A stretch of DNA of 64,000 bases from the NCBI RefSeq assembly GCF_042661605.1, contig NZ_JBHSWJ010000002.1, positions 558,001 to 622,000 on the forward strand. Direction: 5' to 3'. The notes below the pieces were generated by a model. It made no database searches. It saw only the letters and a list, made by a program, of their open reading frames with translations, and was not told the origin of the DNA. This document shows positions 11,387 to 19,512 of the stretch, in pieces. A program made the position numbers and the translations under genes. How positions within the stretch are numbered: the first letter of the stretch is position 1; the number at the start of each line of letters is the position of its first letter. The DNA is from Branchiibius cervicis. Its GTDB lineage: Bacteria; Actinomycetota; Actinomycetes; Actinomycetales; Dermatophilaceae.

Positions 11387-11791
11387 ATGAGTACTAAGAC
11401 TGACGAGAGCAAAGGGACAGCGATGCAAGCCAAGGCGCAGGCACGCTACGTGCGCGTGACGCCGACCAAGGCGCGGCGTGTGGTGGACCTCATCCGCGGC
11501 AAGCAGGCCATGGAGGCCATCAACGTGCTGACCTTCGCGCCGCAGACCGCGAGCGAACCGGTGCTGAAGGTTCTGCGCAGCGCGATCGCCAACGCCCGGT
11601 TCGAGGCCGACAAGAACTCGACCGCGTTCGACGAGCGTGACCTGGTGGTGTCCGAGGCGTACGTCGATGAAGGTCCCACCATGAAGCGGTTCCGCCCGCG
11701 TGCCCAGGGTCGGGCCAGCCAGATCCTGAAGCGCACGAGCCACATCACCGTGTTTGTCACCCAGCCCGAGCGCAAGGATGGAGGCCGCTGA
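11387..11791 (+). CDS. rplV: 50S ribosomal protein L22
   Basis: L22 spans the large subunit and its hairpin forms part of the exit-tunnel wall. Core signatures are ARYVRVTPTKARRVVDLIRG and DEGPTMKRFRPRAQGRA. ATG 11387 gives 134 residues with an extra 12-residue leader; the internal ATG 11423, preceded by AAAGGGA, gives a 122-residue protein starting MQAKAQARY that better matches typical L22 N-termini. Which start is used cannot be settled here. The stop overlaps the rpsC start. Confidence 0.95.
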   Translation: MSTKTDESKGTAMQAKAQARYVRVTPTKARRVVDLIRGKQAMEAINVLTFAPQTASEPVLKVLRSAIANARFEADKNSTAFDERDLVVSEAYVDEGPTMKRFRPRAQGRASQILKRTSHITVFVTQPERKDGGR

Positions 11792-12654
11792 TGGGGCAGA
11801 AGGTCAACCCGAACGGTTTCCGTCTCGGTATCACCACCGAGCACAAGAGTCGCTGGTTCGCCGACAGCAGCAAGGTCGGCCAGCGTTACCGCGACTACGT
11901 CAAGGAAGACGTCGCGATCCGCAACCTGATGGCCAAGGGCATGGAGCGTGCCGGTATCTCCCGCGTGGAGATCGAGCGCACCCGTGACCGCGTCCGCGTC
12001 GACATCCACACCGCCCGCCCGGGCATCGTGATCGGTCGTCGTGGCGCCGAGGCGGACCGCCTGCGCAGCGAGCTGGAGAAGCTCACCGCCAAGCAGGTTC
12101 AGCTGAACATCCTCGAGGTCAAGAACCCCGAGGCCGACGCCCAGCTGGTCGCCCAGGGCATCGCCGAGCAGTTGTCTGCCCGCGTGAACTTCCGTCGTGC
12201 GATGCGCAAGGGTATGCAGTCCGCGCAGCGCGCCGGTGCCAAGGGCATCCGGGTGATGGTGTCCGGTCGTCTGAACGGCGCCGAGATGAGCCGCACCGAG
12301 TTCTACCGCGAGGGTCGCGTTCCGCTGCACACCCTGCGCGCCAACATCGACTACGGCTTCTACGAGGCCCGTACGACGTTCGGCCGCATCGGTGTGAAGG
12401 TCTGGATCTACAACGGTGACCTGACCGCCAAGGAACTGGCTCGTGAGCAGGCGGCCGCGCCGTCGCGTCCCGCCCGTGGTCGTCGTGACGACCGCCGCGA
12501 TGACCGACGCGACTCGCGTCGTCCGCGCCGCGAGGAGTCCGGCTCCGAGCAGCAGACCATCGAGCCCGGCGTGGTCGAGAACGACCAGCAGCCGGCGCAA
12601 GAAGCCGTCGCGCAGGTCGCGACCGTTGAATCCGTCGAAGGAGGCGAGGGCTGA
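11791..12654 (+). CDS. rpsC: 30S ribosomal protein S3 with Arg/Asp-rich C-terminal tail
   Basis: S3 lies at the mRNA entry channel and contributes to ribosomal helicase activity. The KH domain shows RPGIVIGRRGAEADRLR; the C-terminal domain shows RAMRKGMQSAQRAGAKG and SRTEFYREGRVPLHTLRA. At 287 residues it exceeds compact S3 proteins because of a disordered extension after about residue 218. The extension begins with RRDDRRDDRRDSRR-type repeats and ends acidic. A similar repeat occurs in the S5 N-terminus (see rpsE). One-base overlaps link it to rplV and rplP. Confidence 0.97.
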   Translation: MGQKVNPNGFRLGITTEHKSRWFADSSKVGQRYRDYVKEDVAIRNLMAKGMERAGISRVEIERTRDRVRVDIHTARPGIVIGRRGAEADRLRSELEKLTAKQVQLNILEVKNPEADAQLVAQGIAEQLSARVNFRRAMRKGMQSAQRAGAKGIRVMVSGRLNGAEMSRTEFYREGRVPLHTLRANIDYGFYEARTTFGRIGVKVWIYNGDLTAKELAREQAAAPSRPARGRRDDRRDDRRDSRRPRREESGSEQQTIEPGVVENDQQPAQEAVAQVATVESVEGGEG

Positions 12655-13073
12655 TGCTGATCCCGCGTCGTGTGAAGCACCGCAAGCAGCACCACCCCGG
12701 CCGCAGCGGCGCCGCCAAGGGCGGCACCACCGTGGCGTTCGGTGACTACGGCATCCAGGCTCTGGAGCCGGCATACGTCACCAACCGGCAGATCGAGTCC
12801 GCTCGTATTGCCATGACCCGCTACATGAAGCGTGGCGGAAAGGTGTGGATCAACATCTACCCGGACCGTCCGCTGACCAAGAAGCCGGCCGAAACCCGCA
12901 TGGGTTCCGGTAAGGGTTCCCCGGAATGGTGGGTCGCCAACGTGAAGCCGGGTCGCGTGATGTTCGAGATTGCCGGTGTTCCGGAGGATGTGGCCCGCGA
13001 GGCGATGCGCCTGGCGATCCACAAGCTGCCGATGAAGTGCCGGTTTGTGTCCCGTGAAGGTGGTGACTACTGA
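12654..13073 (+). CDS. rplP: 50S ribosomal protein L16
   Basis: A 139-residue L16, placed near the A-site of the large subunit. Diagnostic text is MLIPRRVKHRKQHHPGRSG, GGKVWINIYPDRPLTKKPAE and RMGSGKGSPEWWVANVKPGR. Both ends overlap their neighbours by a single base, typical of tight coupling in this operon. Confidence 0.97.
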   Translation: MLIPRRVKHRKQHHPGRSGAAKGGTTVAFGDYGIQALEPAYVTNRQIESARIAMTRYMKRGGKVWINIYPDRPLTKKPAETRMGSGKGSPEWWVANVKPGRVMFEIAGVPEDVAREAMRLAIHKLPMKCRFVSREGGDY

Positions 13074-13321
13074 TGGCAGTGGGTAGCAAGGACCTGGCTC
13101 CGGCCAAGTTGCGCGAACTCGACGACGAGTCGTTGAAGTCGGAGTTGGCCAAGGCGAAGGTCGAGCTGTTCAACCTGCGCTTCCAGTCGGCCACCGGCCA
13201 GCTGGAGAACAACTCCCGGCTGCGCGCGGTCAAGAAAGACATCGCCCGGCTCTACACCGAGATGCGTGAGCGTGAGCTCGGCATCGGACGTGCCGCCGAC
13301 ACGAGCAAGCAGGAGGGCTGA
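13073..13321 (+). CDS. rpmC: 50S ribosomal protein L29
   Basis: An 82-residue L29, a two-helix protein near the exit tunnel. Recognised by LAPAKLRELDDESLKSELAK and FNLRFQSATGQLENNSRLR. Slightly longer than the minimal L29 because of a short C-terminal tail (GRAADTSKQEG). Confidence 0.95.
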   Translation: MAVGSKDLAPAKLRELDDESLKSELAKAKVELFNLRFQSATGQLENNSRLRAVKKDIARLYTEMRERELGIGRAADTSKQEG

Positions 13322-13322
13322 G

Positions 13323-13604
13323 ATGGCCGACACGAAGACCGCTGAAACCACTCAGCGCAACTACCGCAAGACCCGCCAGGGCTACGTGGTCAGCGACAAG
13401 ATGAACAAGACCGTCGTGGTCGAGGTCGAGGACCGCAAGAAGCACGCCCTCTACGGCAAGGTCATGAAGCACACCAGCCGGCTGAAGGCGCACGACGAGA
13501 ACAACGAGTGCGGTGTCGGCGACCTGGTGCAGATCATGGAGACCCGCCCGCTGTCGGCGCAGAAGCGCTGGCGCGTGGTCGAGATCCTCGAGCGCGCCAA
13601 GTAA
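13323..13604 (+). CDS. rpsQ: 30S ribosomal protein S17
   Basis: A 93-residue S17, an early 16S rRNA binder. Visible are RKTRQGYVVSDKMNKTVVVE, KKHALYGKVMKHTSRLKAHD and ETRPLSAQKRWRVVEILERA. ATG 13323 follows the rpmC stop by one base; upstream in-frame sequence belongs to the rpmC region. It is the last gene of the S10 operon. Confidence 0.96.
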   Translation: MADTKTAETTQRNYRKTRQGYVVSDKMNKTVVVEVEDRKKHALYGKVMKHTSRLKAHDENNECGVGDLVQIMETRPLSAQKRWRVVEILERAK

Positions 13605-13622
13605 CCAGCGCCTGACCCTCAG

Positions 13623-13651
13623 GTACGGCGGTCGGTGACCGGCCGTCGTAC
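13623..13651 (+). terminator. Stem-loop at the S10/spc operon boundary
   Basis: GTACGGCGGTCGG (13623-13635) pairs with CCGGCCGTCGTAC (13639-13651) through a three-base loop, using two G-T pairs. It lies 18 bases after rpsQ and 73 before rplN. No U-tract follows, so it may be a weak terminator, an attenuator or an RNA-processing site. Confidence 0.5.
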
Positions 13652-13723
13652 CCACCAAGACCCATATCCGTTCCGCAAGGCTCACGGAGACGTGAGAACC
13701 AGTGAGACGACAGGAGAAGAACT

Positions 13724-14092
13724 GTGATCCAGCAGGAGTCGCGACTGCGAGTCGCCGACAATACCGGTGCCAAGGAGATCTTGTGCATCCGGGTGCTCGG
13801 TGGTTCCGGACGTCGCTACGCCGGCATCGGTGACACCATCGTGGCGACCGTCAAGGACGCCATCCCGGGTGGCAACGTCAAGAAGGGCGATGTCGTCAAG
13901 GCGGTCATCGTCCGGACCAAGAAGGAGCGTCGTCGTCCCGACGGCAGCTACATCAAATTCGATGAGAACGCGGCCGTGATCCTCAAGGGTGACGGTGACC
14001 CGCGTGGTACGCGCATCTTCGGCCCGGTGGGCCGCGAACTGCGTGACAAGAAATTCATGAAGATCATTTCGCTGGCCCCGGAGGTGCTGTGA
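13724..14092 (+). CDS. rplN: 50S ribosomal protein L14
   Basis: A 122-residue L14, opening the spc operon and forming part of the subunit interface with L19. Signatures are MIQQESRLRVADNTGAKEI, GDTIVATVKDAIPGGNVKKG and GTRIFGPVGRELRDKKFMKI. The GTG start is preceded by AGGAGAAGAACT. Confidence 0.97.
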   Translation: MIQQESRLRVADNTGAKEILCIRVLGGSGRRYAGIGDTIVATVKDAIPGGNVKKGDVVKAVIVRTKKERRRPDGSYIKFDENAAVILKGDGDPRGTRIFGPVGRELRDKKFMKIISLAPEVL

Positions 14093-14095
14093 ACC

Positions 14096-14467
14096 ATGGC
14101 AACTCGTAAGCCCAAGATGAAGATCAAGAAGAACGACCTCGTCCAGGTCATCAGCGGCCGGTCCCAGGCCAACGGTGGCGACAAGGGCAAGCAGGGCAAG
14201 GTCATCGCCGTGTACCCCGAGACCCAGCGGGTGCTGGTCGAGGGCATCAACCGGGTGACCAAGCACGTGCGGGCCGGCCAGCCGGGCAGCAGCTCCGGTG
14301 GCATTGAGGTCGTCGAGGCGCCGATCCACGTGTCCAACGTGGCCATCGTCGACCCCGAGACGAACAAGCCGACCCGGATCAAGACGCGGGTCGAGAGCGT
14401 GGAGCGCGACGGTCGTACCAAGACGGTGCGCACCCGGGTGTCGGTTCGCTCCGGTAAGGACCTGTGA
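14096..14467 (+). CDS. rplX: 50S ribosomal protein L24
   Basis: A 123-residue L24, an assembly initiator with a KOW motif: KIKKNDLVQVISGRSQANGG and GKVIAVYPETQRVLVEG. GINRVTKHVRAGQPGSSSGG follows as in other L24 proteins. The stop overlaps the rplE ATG (TGATG). Confidence 0.96.
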   Translation: MATRKPKMKIKKNDLVQVISGRSQANGGDKGKQGKVIAVYPETQRVLVEGINRVTKHVRAGQPGSSSGGIEVVEAPIHVSNVAIVDPETNKPTRIKTRVESVERDGRTKTVRTRVSVRSGKDL

Positions 14468-15051
14468 TGACGACCGTAGAGACCACCGAAGCGACGACCG
14501 CCAAGGTCACCCCGCGCCTGAAGACGCGGTACGCCGAGGAGATCCGTCCTGCGCTGCAGAGCCAGTTCGACATCCCGAACGTGATGCTCGTGCCCACCGT
14601 GACCAAGGTCGTGGTGAACATGGGTGTCGGCGACGCGGCCAAGGACTCCAAGCTCATCGAGGGCGCGATCCGCGACCTGAGCGCGATCACCGGCCAGGCG
14701 CCGACCGTGACCAGGGCCCGCAAGTCCATTGCGCAGTTCAAGCTGCGTGAAGGAATGCCGATCGGTGCGCACGTCACGTTGCGCGGCGACCGCATGTGGG
14801 AGTTCCTTGACCGGCTGATCGCCATCGCGCTGCCCCGTATCCGCGACTTCCGCGGCCTGTCGGGTAAGCAGTTCGACGGCAACGGCAACTACACCTTCGG
14901 TCTGACCGAGCAGTCGATGTTCCACGAGATCGACCCGGACAAGATCGACCGAGTCCGCGGTATGGACATCACGGTCGTCACGACCGCCACCACCGACGAC
15001 CAGGGCCGCGCATTGCTCAAGCAGCTCGGCTTCCCGTTCAAGGAGAACTGA
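14467..15051 (+). CDS. rplE: 50S ribosomal protein L5
   Basis: A 194-residue L5, binding 5S rRNA in the central protuberance. Visible are PRLKTRYAEEIRPAL, the FDIPNVMLVPTVTKVVVNMG strand, ITGQAPTVTRARKSIAQFKL and the IPVV-like C-terminal MDITVVTTATTDDQGRALL. ATG 14467 overlaps the rplX stop; GTG 14464 is a less likely alternative. Confidence 0.97.
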   Translation: MTTVETTEATTAKVTPRLKTRYAEEIRPALQSQFDIPNVMLVPTVTKVVVNMGVGDAAKDSKLIEGAIRDLSAITGQAPTVTRARKSIAQFKLREGMPIGAHVTLRGDRMWEFLDRLIAIALPRIRDFRGLSGKQFDGNGNYTFGLTEQSMFHEIDPDKIDRVRGMDITVVTTATTDDQGRALLKQLGFPFKEN

Positions 15052-15054
15052 TCA

Positions 15055-15240
15055 ATGGCTAAGACCGCACTGATCAACAAGGCCAACAAGAAGCCGAAGT
15101 TCGCCGTGCGCGCCTACACCCGCTGCCAGCGGTGTGGCCGGCCGCACTCGGTGTACCGCAAGTTCGGCCTGTGCCGTATCTGCCTGCGCGACATGGCGCA
15201 CCGGGGCGAGCTGCCCGGCGTGACCAAGTCCAGCTGGTAG
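15055..15240 (+). CDS. rpsZ: 30S ribosomal protein S14, zinc-binding type Z
   Basis: A 61-residue short S14. Two CxxC pairs, CQRCG and CRIC, show it is the zinc-binding form used in zinc-replete cells. Many actinobacteria carry a second zinc-free paralogue elsewhere; none is in this window. MAKTALINKANKKPKFAVRA begins the protein, 3 bases after rplE. Confidence 0.97.
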   Translation: MAKTALINKANKKPKFAVRAYTRCQRCGRPHSVYRKFGLCRICLRDMAHRGELPGVTKSSW

Positions 15241-15332
15241 ACCACCAACCTTCTTCATTCCGAAACAACTACACCGTAGGTCGGTCCCGCCGCAGCGGGA
15301 ACTGAAACCCCGGTGAGGGAGGGCAAGAGCCC

Positions 15333-15731
15333 ATGACCATGACCGATCCGATTGCGGACATGCTGACGCGCGTCCGCAACGCCAATTCGGCCCACCACGA
15401 CTCGACGTCGATGCCGTACTCCAAGTTGAAGTCGCACATCGCCGAGATCCTGCAGGCCGAGGGTTACATCGCCGGCTTCCGCGTCGAGGACGCGGCCGTC
15501 GGCAAGACGCTGATCATCGACCTGAAGTACGGCCCCAACCGCGAGCGTTCCATCGCGGGTGTGCGCCGGATCTCCAAGCCGGGTCTGCGCGTCTACGCCA
15601 AGTCCACCAACCTGCCCCGAGTCCTCGGCGGCCTGGGGGTGGCGATTCTGTCCACGTCGTCCGGTTTGTTGACCGACAAGCAGGCGGCCTCCAAGGGTGT
15701 TGGCGGGGAAGTCCTCGCCTACATCTGGTAA
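15333..15731 (+). CDS. rpsH: 30S ribosomal protein S8
   Basis: A 132-residue S8, a central-domain 16S rRNA binder that represses the spc operon in E. coli. Recognised by MTMTDPIADMLTRVRNANSA and the C-terminal VLGGLGVAILSTSSGLLTDK. A 92-base gap after rpsZ carries a small CCCGC/GCGGG hairpin, where such control could act; that role is inferred. Confidence 0.97.
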   Translation: MTMTDPIADMLTRVRNANSAHHDSTSMPYSKLKSHIAEILQAEGYIAGFRVEDAAVGKTLIIDLKYGPNRERSIAGVRRISKPGLRVYAKSTNLPRVLGGLGVAILSTSSGLLTDKQAASKGVGGEVLAYIW

Positions 15732-15753
15732 TCGGGAAAAGGAGAGTACTGCG

Positions 15754-16293
15754 ATGTCACGTATTGGACGTCTCCCGGTTTCCGTGCCCAGCGGCGTGGA
15801 TGTCACCATCGACGGTCAGTCCGTCGCCGTGAAGGGCCCCAAGGGTCAGTTGAGCTTCGTCGTCCCCGAGCCGATCTCGGTCGCCAAGGGTGATGACGGC
15901 GCGCTGCAGGTCAGCCGCCCCAACGACGGCCGCGATGCGCGGTCCCGCCACGGCCTGACCCGCACGCTGATCAACAACATGGTCGTCGGTGTGACCGAGG
16001 GCTACACCAAGAAGCTGGAGATCCACGGCACCGGTTACCGCGTGACCGCCAAGGGCAAGGACCTCGAGTTCGCCCTGGGTTACAGCCACCCGATCCTGGT
16101 GAAGGCGCCGGAAGGCATCACCTTCGCCGTCGAGAACCCCACCCGTTTCTCGGTCTCCGGGATCGACAAGCAGCAGGTCGGCGAGGTCGCTGCAAATATC
16201 CGCAAGCTGCGCAAGCCGGACCCGTACAAGGCCAAGGGCGTGCGCTACGAAGGCGAGCACATCCGCCGCAAGGTCGGAAAGGCTGGTAAGTAA
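15754..16293 (+). CDS. rplF: 50S ribosomal protein L6
   Basis: A 179-residue L6 near the GTPase-associated centre. MSRIGRLPVSVPSGVDVTID starts the protein and SGIDKQQVGEVAANIRKLRK with PYKAKGVRYEGE closes it. ATG 15754 follows AAAAGGAGAG; the longer frame from 15697 overlaps rpsH and is rejected. Confidence 0.97.
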   Translation: MSRIGRLPVSVPSGVDVTIDGQSVAVKGPKGQLSFVVPEPISVAKGDDGALQVSRPNDGRDARSRHGLTRTLINNMVVGVTEGYTKKLEIHGTGYRVTAKGKDLEFALGYSHPILVKAPEGITFAVENPTRFSVSGIDKQQVGEVAANIRKLRKPDPYKAKGVRYEGEHIRRKVGKAGK

Positions 16294-16296
16294 GCC

Positions 16297-16677
16297 ATGG
16301 CAAACGCCAGGATCGTCAAGCGTTCGAGCACCCGCTCGGCCGCCCGTAACCGCCGCCACTTCCGGCTGCGCAAGCACCTCACCGGTACGCCCGAGCGTCC
16401 CCGTCTGGTGGTCACCCGCAGCTCGCGGCACGTCTTCGTGCAGGTTGTCGACGACACCGTCGGCCAGACCGTCGCGTCCGCGTCGACCATGGAAGCGGAC
16501 CTGCGCGGCTTCGACGGTGACAAGACCGCCAAGGCCAAGCGCGTCGGCGAACTCGTCGCCGCTCGTGCGAAGGAAGCCGGCATCGACGCCGTCGTCTTCG
16601 ACCGGGGCGGTAACCGCTACACCGGCCGCGTCGCCGCGATCGCCGACGGCGCCCGCGAAGGCGGGTTGACCCTGTGA
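16297..16677 (+). CDS. rplR: 50S ribosomal protein L18
   Basis: A 126-residue L18 that binds 5S rRNA with L5. Text RLRKHLTGTPERPRLVVTRS and RVGELVAARAKEAGIDAVVF is diagnostic, ending DGAREGGLTL. It lies 3 bases after rplF. Confidence 0.96.
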   Translation: MANARIVKRSSTRSAARNRRHFRLRKHLTGTPERPRLVVTRSSRHVFVQVVDDTVGQTVASASTMEADLRGFDGDKTAKAKRVGELVAARAKEAGIDAVVFDRGGNRYTGRVAAIADGAREGGLTL

Positions 16678-16711
16678 TGAGCAACGTTTCGATCGAGATG
16701 AGGAAGAACTG

Positions 16712-17407
16712 ATGGCTGGACCGCAGCGTCGCGCCGCTGGTACCGCCCAGGGGACGACCGACTCCAACACCGAGAACACCGGCGACCGCCGCGACAACCG
16801 TCGCGGAGGCCGTGACGACCGCCGCGACAACCGTCGCGGCGGGGGCGATGACCGTAACCAGTACCTGGAGCGCGTCGTCACCATCAACCGCGTCGCCAAG
16901 GTCGTGCAGGGTGGCCGACGCTTCAGCTTCACCGCGCTGGTCGTGGTGGGCGACGGCAACGGCACCGTGGGCGTCGGCTACGGCAAGGCCAAGGAAGTTC
17001 CGGCCGCGATCGCCAAGGGCGTCGAAGAGGCCAAGAAGAACTTCTTCCGCGTCCCGGTGATCGCCGGCTCCATCCCGCACCCGGTGCAGGGTGAGGCCGC
17101 CGCCGGCGTGGTCATGCTGCGCCCTGCCTCCGCCGGTACCGGTGTCATCGCCGGTGGCCCGGTGCGCGCCGTCCTGGAGTGCGCGGGGGTCCACGACGTG
17201 CTGTCCAAGTCCCTGGGCAGCAGCAACCCGATCAACATCGTGCACGCGACCGTCGCCGCGCTGAAGGGCCTCGAGCGGCCCGAGGCCGTCGCCGCCCGCC
17301 GTGGCCTGCCGCTGGATGCGGTGGCCCCGGTGCGTTTGCAGCGTGCCCTGGCAGACGAAGCGGCCGCCAAGGCCGACGCTGCCAAGACCGCGAAGGTAGG
17401 TTCCTGA
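16712..17407 (+). CDS. rpsE: 30S ribosomal protein S5 with RD-repeat N-terminus
   Basis: A 231-residue S5, which with S3 and S4 forms the mRNA entry site and affects decoding accuracy. The core begins at ERVVTINRVAKVVQGGRRFS and includes GYGKAKEVPAAIAKGVEEAK and GTGVIAGGPVRAVLECAG. Before it lies a roughly 45-residue disordered leader with two near-identical DDRRDNRRGG units, encoded by a tandem DNA duplication at about 16786-16845. The stop overlaps the rpmD ATG. Confidence 0.97.
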   Translation: MAGPQRRAAGTAQGTTDSNTENTGDRRDNRRGGRDDRRDNRRGGGDDRNQYLERVVTINRVAKVVQGGRRFSFTALVVVGDGNGTVGVGYGKAKEVPAAIAKGVEEAKKNFFRVPVIAGSIPHPVQGEAAAGVVMLRPASAGTGVIAGGPVRAVLECAGVHDVLSKSLGSSNPINIVHATVAALKGLERPEAVAARRGLPLDAVAPVRLQRALADEAAAKADAAKTAKVGS

Positions 17408-17589
17408 TGGCTTCCCTGAAGGTGACCCAGACCCGTTCCGACATCGGCGCCAAGGCCAACCACCGCGAGACGCTGCGCTCGCTTGGTCTCAAGCGCGTCG
17501 GTCACACGGTGGTGAAAGAGGACCGTCCGGAGTTCCGCGGCATGGTCCAGACGGTTCGCCACCTGGTGACCGTTGAGGAGATTGACTGA
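17407..17589 (+). CDS. rpmD: 50S ribosomal protein L30
   Basis: A 60-residue L30: LKVTQTRSDIGAKANHRETL, LRSLGLKRVGHTVV and MVQTVRHLVTVEE are typical. ATG 17407 overlaps the rpsE stop. A longer open frame from 17179 is an rpsE shadow. Confidence 0.96.
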   Translation: MASLKVTQTRSDIGAKANHRETLRSLGLKRVGHTVVKEDRPEFRGMVQTVRHLVTVEEID

Positions 17590-17590
17590 C

Positions 17591-18058
17591 ATGACTGACG
17601 AGACGCAGAACGAGGGCCACGCCCTCAAGGTGCACCACCTGCGGCCCGCCCCGGGCGCCAAGACCGCCAAGACCCGCGTGGGTCGCGGTGAGGGCTCCAA
17701 GGGTAAGACCGCCGGCCGTGGCACCAAGGGCAGCAAGGCCCGCTACCAGGTGTCGGCCGCCTTCGAGGGTGGTCAGACCCCGATCCACATGCGGCTGCCG
17801 AAGCTGCGCGGCTTCAAGAACCCGTTCAAGGTGACCTACCAGGTCGTGAACCTCGACAAGATCTCCGCTCTCTTCCCCGAGGGCGGCCAGGTCGACGCGG
17901 AGTCGCTGGTGGCCAAGGGCGCGGTCCGCAAGGGCCAGCCGATCAAGGTTCTCGGCACCGGTGAGCTGACCGTCAAGGTCGACGTCACCGCTGCGAAGTT
18001 CTCGGCAACCGCCAAGGACAAGATCGAAGCTGCGGGCGGCACGATCACCCTCGCGTGA
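17591..18058 (+). CDS. rplO: 50S ribosomal protein L15
   Basis: A 155-residue L15, a late large-subunit protein. Signatures are LKVHHLRPAPGAKTAKTRVG, GKTAGRGTKGSKAR and the GFKNPFKVTYQVVNLDKI region. ATG 17591 follows the rpmD stop by one base. A strong stem-loop follows the stop. Confidence 0.97.
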   Translation: MTDETQNEGHALKVHHLRPAPGAKTAKTRVGRGEGSKGKTAGRGTKGSKARYQVSAAFEGGQTPIHMRLPKLRGFKNPFKVTYQVVNLDKISALFPEGGQVDAESLVAKGAVRKGQPIKVLGTGELTVKVDVTAAKFSATAKDKIEAAGGTITLA

Positions 18059-18098
18059 TCGTTCAGCCAAGCGACGACGTACTTGCTCATCGCACACG

Positions 18099-18139
18099 CC
18101 TCGGCGCAGGTCCCGGTTCGTCCGGGACGTGCGCCGAGG
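18099..18139 (+). terminator. Strong stem-loop between rplO and secY
   Basis: An 18-base arm beginning CCTCGGCGCA (18099-18116) pairs with 18122-18139, with one internal mismatch and a five-base loop. It lies 40 bases after rplO and 53 before secY. The U-tract is poor (TGTTGCTGTCTGG), so partial termination or an RNA-stability role are both possible. Confidence 0.65.
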
Positions 18140-18192
18140 TGTTGCTGTCTGGCCTGAAGTAATCTCAGGCGAGAACTTACGTAGGAGGACCC

Positions 18193-19512
18193 GTGCTAGG
18201 CGCTTTCGGCCGCGCGTTCAGAACCCCCGAGCTGCGGAACAAGATCTTGTTCACGCTCGGGGTCATGGCCATCTTCCGGCTGGGGTCGCACATTCCCACG
18301 CCAGGTATCGACTTCAGCCTCGTCCAGCAGTGCCAGCGAGCCGCCAGTGGCAGCCAGAGCCTGCTCGGCCTGGCGAACCTGTTCTCCGGCGGTGCCCTCC
18401 TACAGCTGTCGATCTTCGCGCTGGGGATCATGCCCTACATCACCGCCAGCATCATCGTGCAGCTGCTCACCGTGGTCATTCCCCGGTTCGAGACCCTGCG
18501 CAAGGAAGGGCAGGCGGGCCAGCAGAAGCTGACGCAGTACACGCGGTACATCACGATCGGCCTGGCCTTGTTGCAGTCTGCGACGCTGGTCACGGCCGCC
18601 AAGGCCGATCCGTCCCGGTTGCTGGGCGGTACCTCGCTGACCTGCCCGACCGTGATGAGCGACGACAGCCCGTTCACCCTGGTGCTGATGGTCCTGGTGC
18701 TGACTGCGGGAACCGGCCTGATCATGTGGATGGGTGAGCAGGTCACCGAGCGCGGCGTCGGCAACGGTATGTCGTTGCTGATCCTGACGGCGATTGCCTC
18801 CAGCGTGCCGGCCTCGGTGTGGGCCACGCGTCAGCAGGGCTGGGGTCAGTTCGTCCTGATCATCCTGCTCGGGATCGCGATCACCGCGGCGGTGGTGTAC
18901 GTCGAGAACTCCCAGCGCCGGATCCCGGTGCAGTACGCCAAGCGCACGATCGGGCGTAAGCAGTACGGCGGCACCTCGACGTACATCCCACTCAAGGTGA
19001 ACATGGCGCAGGTGATCCCGATCATCTTCGCGACGTCGTTGTTGTCGCTGCCGGTTCTGATCGCGCAGTTCGTCCGGCCGGCCAACGGGGCCACCAGCGG
19101 CTGGGCCGAATGGGTCCTGAACAACCTCGCCCGCAGCGACCACCCGATCTACATGATCGCCTACACGGTGCTGATCATCTTCTTCACGTTCTTTTACGTG
19201 TCGATCACGTACCAGCCGAACGAGGTGGCCGATAACCTCAAGCAGTCAGGATCGTTCATCCCCGGGGTGCGCGCCGGCAAGGCGACAGCGGACTACATCA
19301 GCTACGTGTTGAACCGCATCACCGTCGTCGGTGCGCTGTGGTTGGCGTTCATCGCGCTGATCCCGGTGGTCGCCCTCGCCAAGTTCAACGCGGGCGGCAA
19401 CTTCCCGTTCGGCGGTGCGTCGATCCTGATCCTGGTGAGTGTCGGTATCGACACCTACAAGCAGATCGAGTCCAAGGTGCAGCAGCACCGTTACGAAGGG
19501 TTCTTGCGCTGA
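18193..19512 (+). CDS. secY: SecY, protein translocase channel subunit
   Basis: A 439-residue polytopic membrane protein, the pore of the Sec translocon. The N-terminus LGAFGRAFRTPELRNKILFT and the first membrane segment lead to the PTPGIDF plug region; later segments include ALGIMPYITASIIVQLL and FFYVSITYQPNEVADNLKQS. GTG 18193 has TAGGAGG just upstream. The stop overlaps adk. Confidence 0.97.
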   Translation: MLGAFGRAFRTPELRNKILFTLGVMAIFRLGSHIPTPGIDFSLVQQCQRAASGSQSLLGLANLFSGGALLQLSIFALGIMPYITASIIVQLLTVVIPRFETLRKEGQAGQQKLTQYTRYITIGLALLQSATLVTAAKADPSRLLGGTSLTCPTVMSDDSPFTLVLMVLVLTAGTGLIMWMGEQVTERGVGNGMSLLILTAIASSVPASVWATRQQGWGQFVLIILLGIAITAAVVYVENSQRRIPVQYAKRTIGRKQYGGTSTYIPLKVNMAQVIPIIFATSLLSLPVLIAQFVRPANGATSGWAEWVLNNLARSDHPIYMIAYTVLIIFFTFFYVSITYQPNEVADNLKQSGSFIPGVRAGKATADYISYVLNRITVVGALWLAFIALIPVVALAKFNAGGNFPFGGASILILVSVGIDTYKQIESKVQQHRYEGFLR

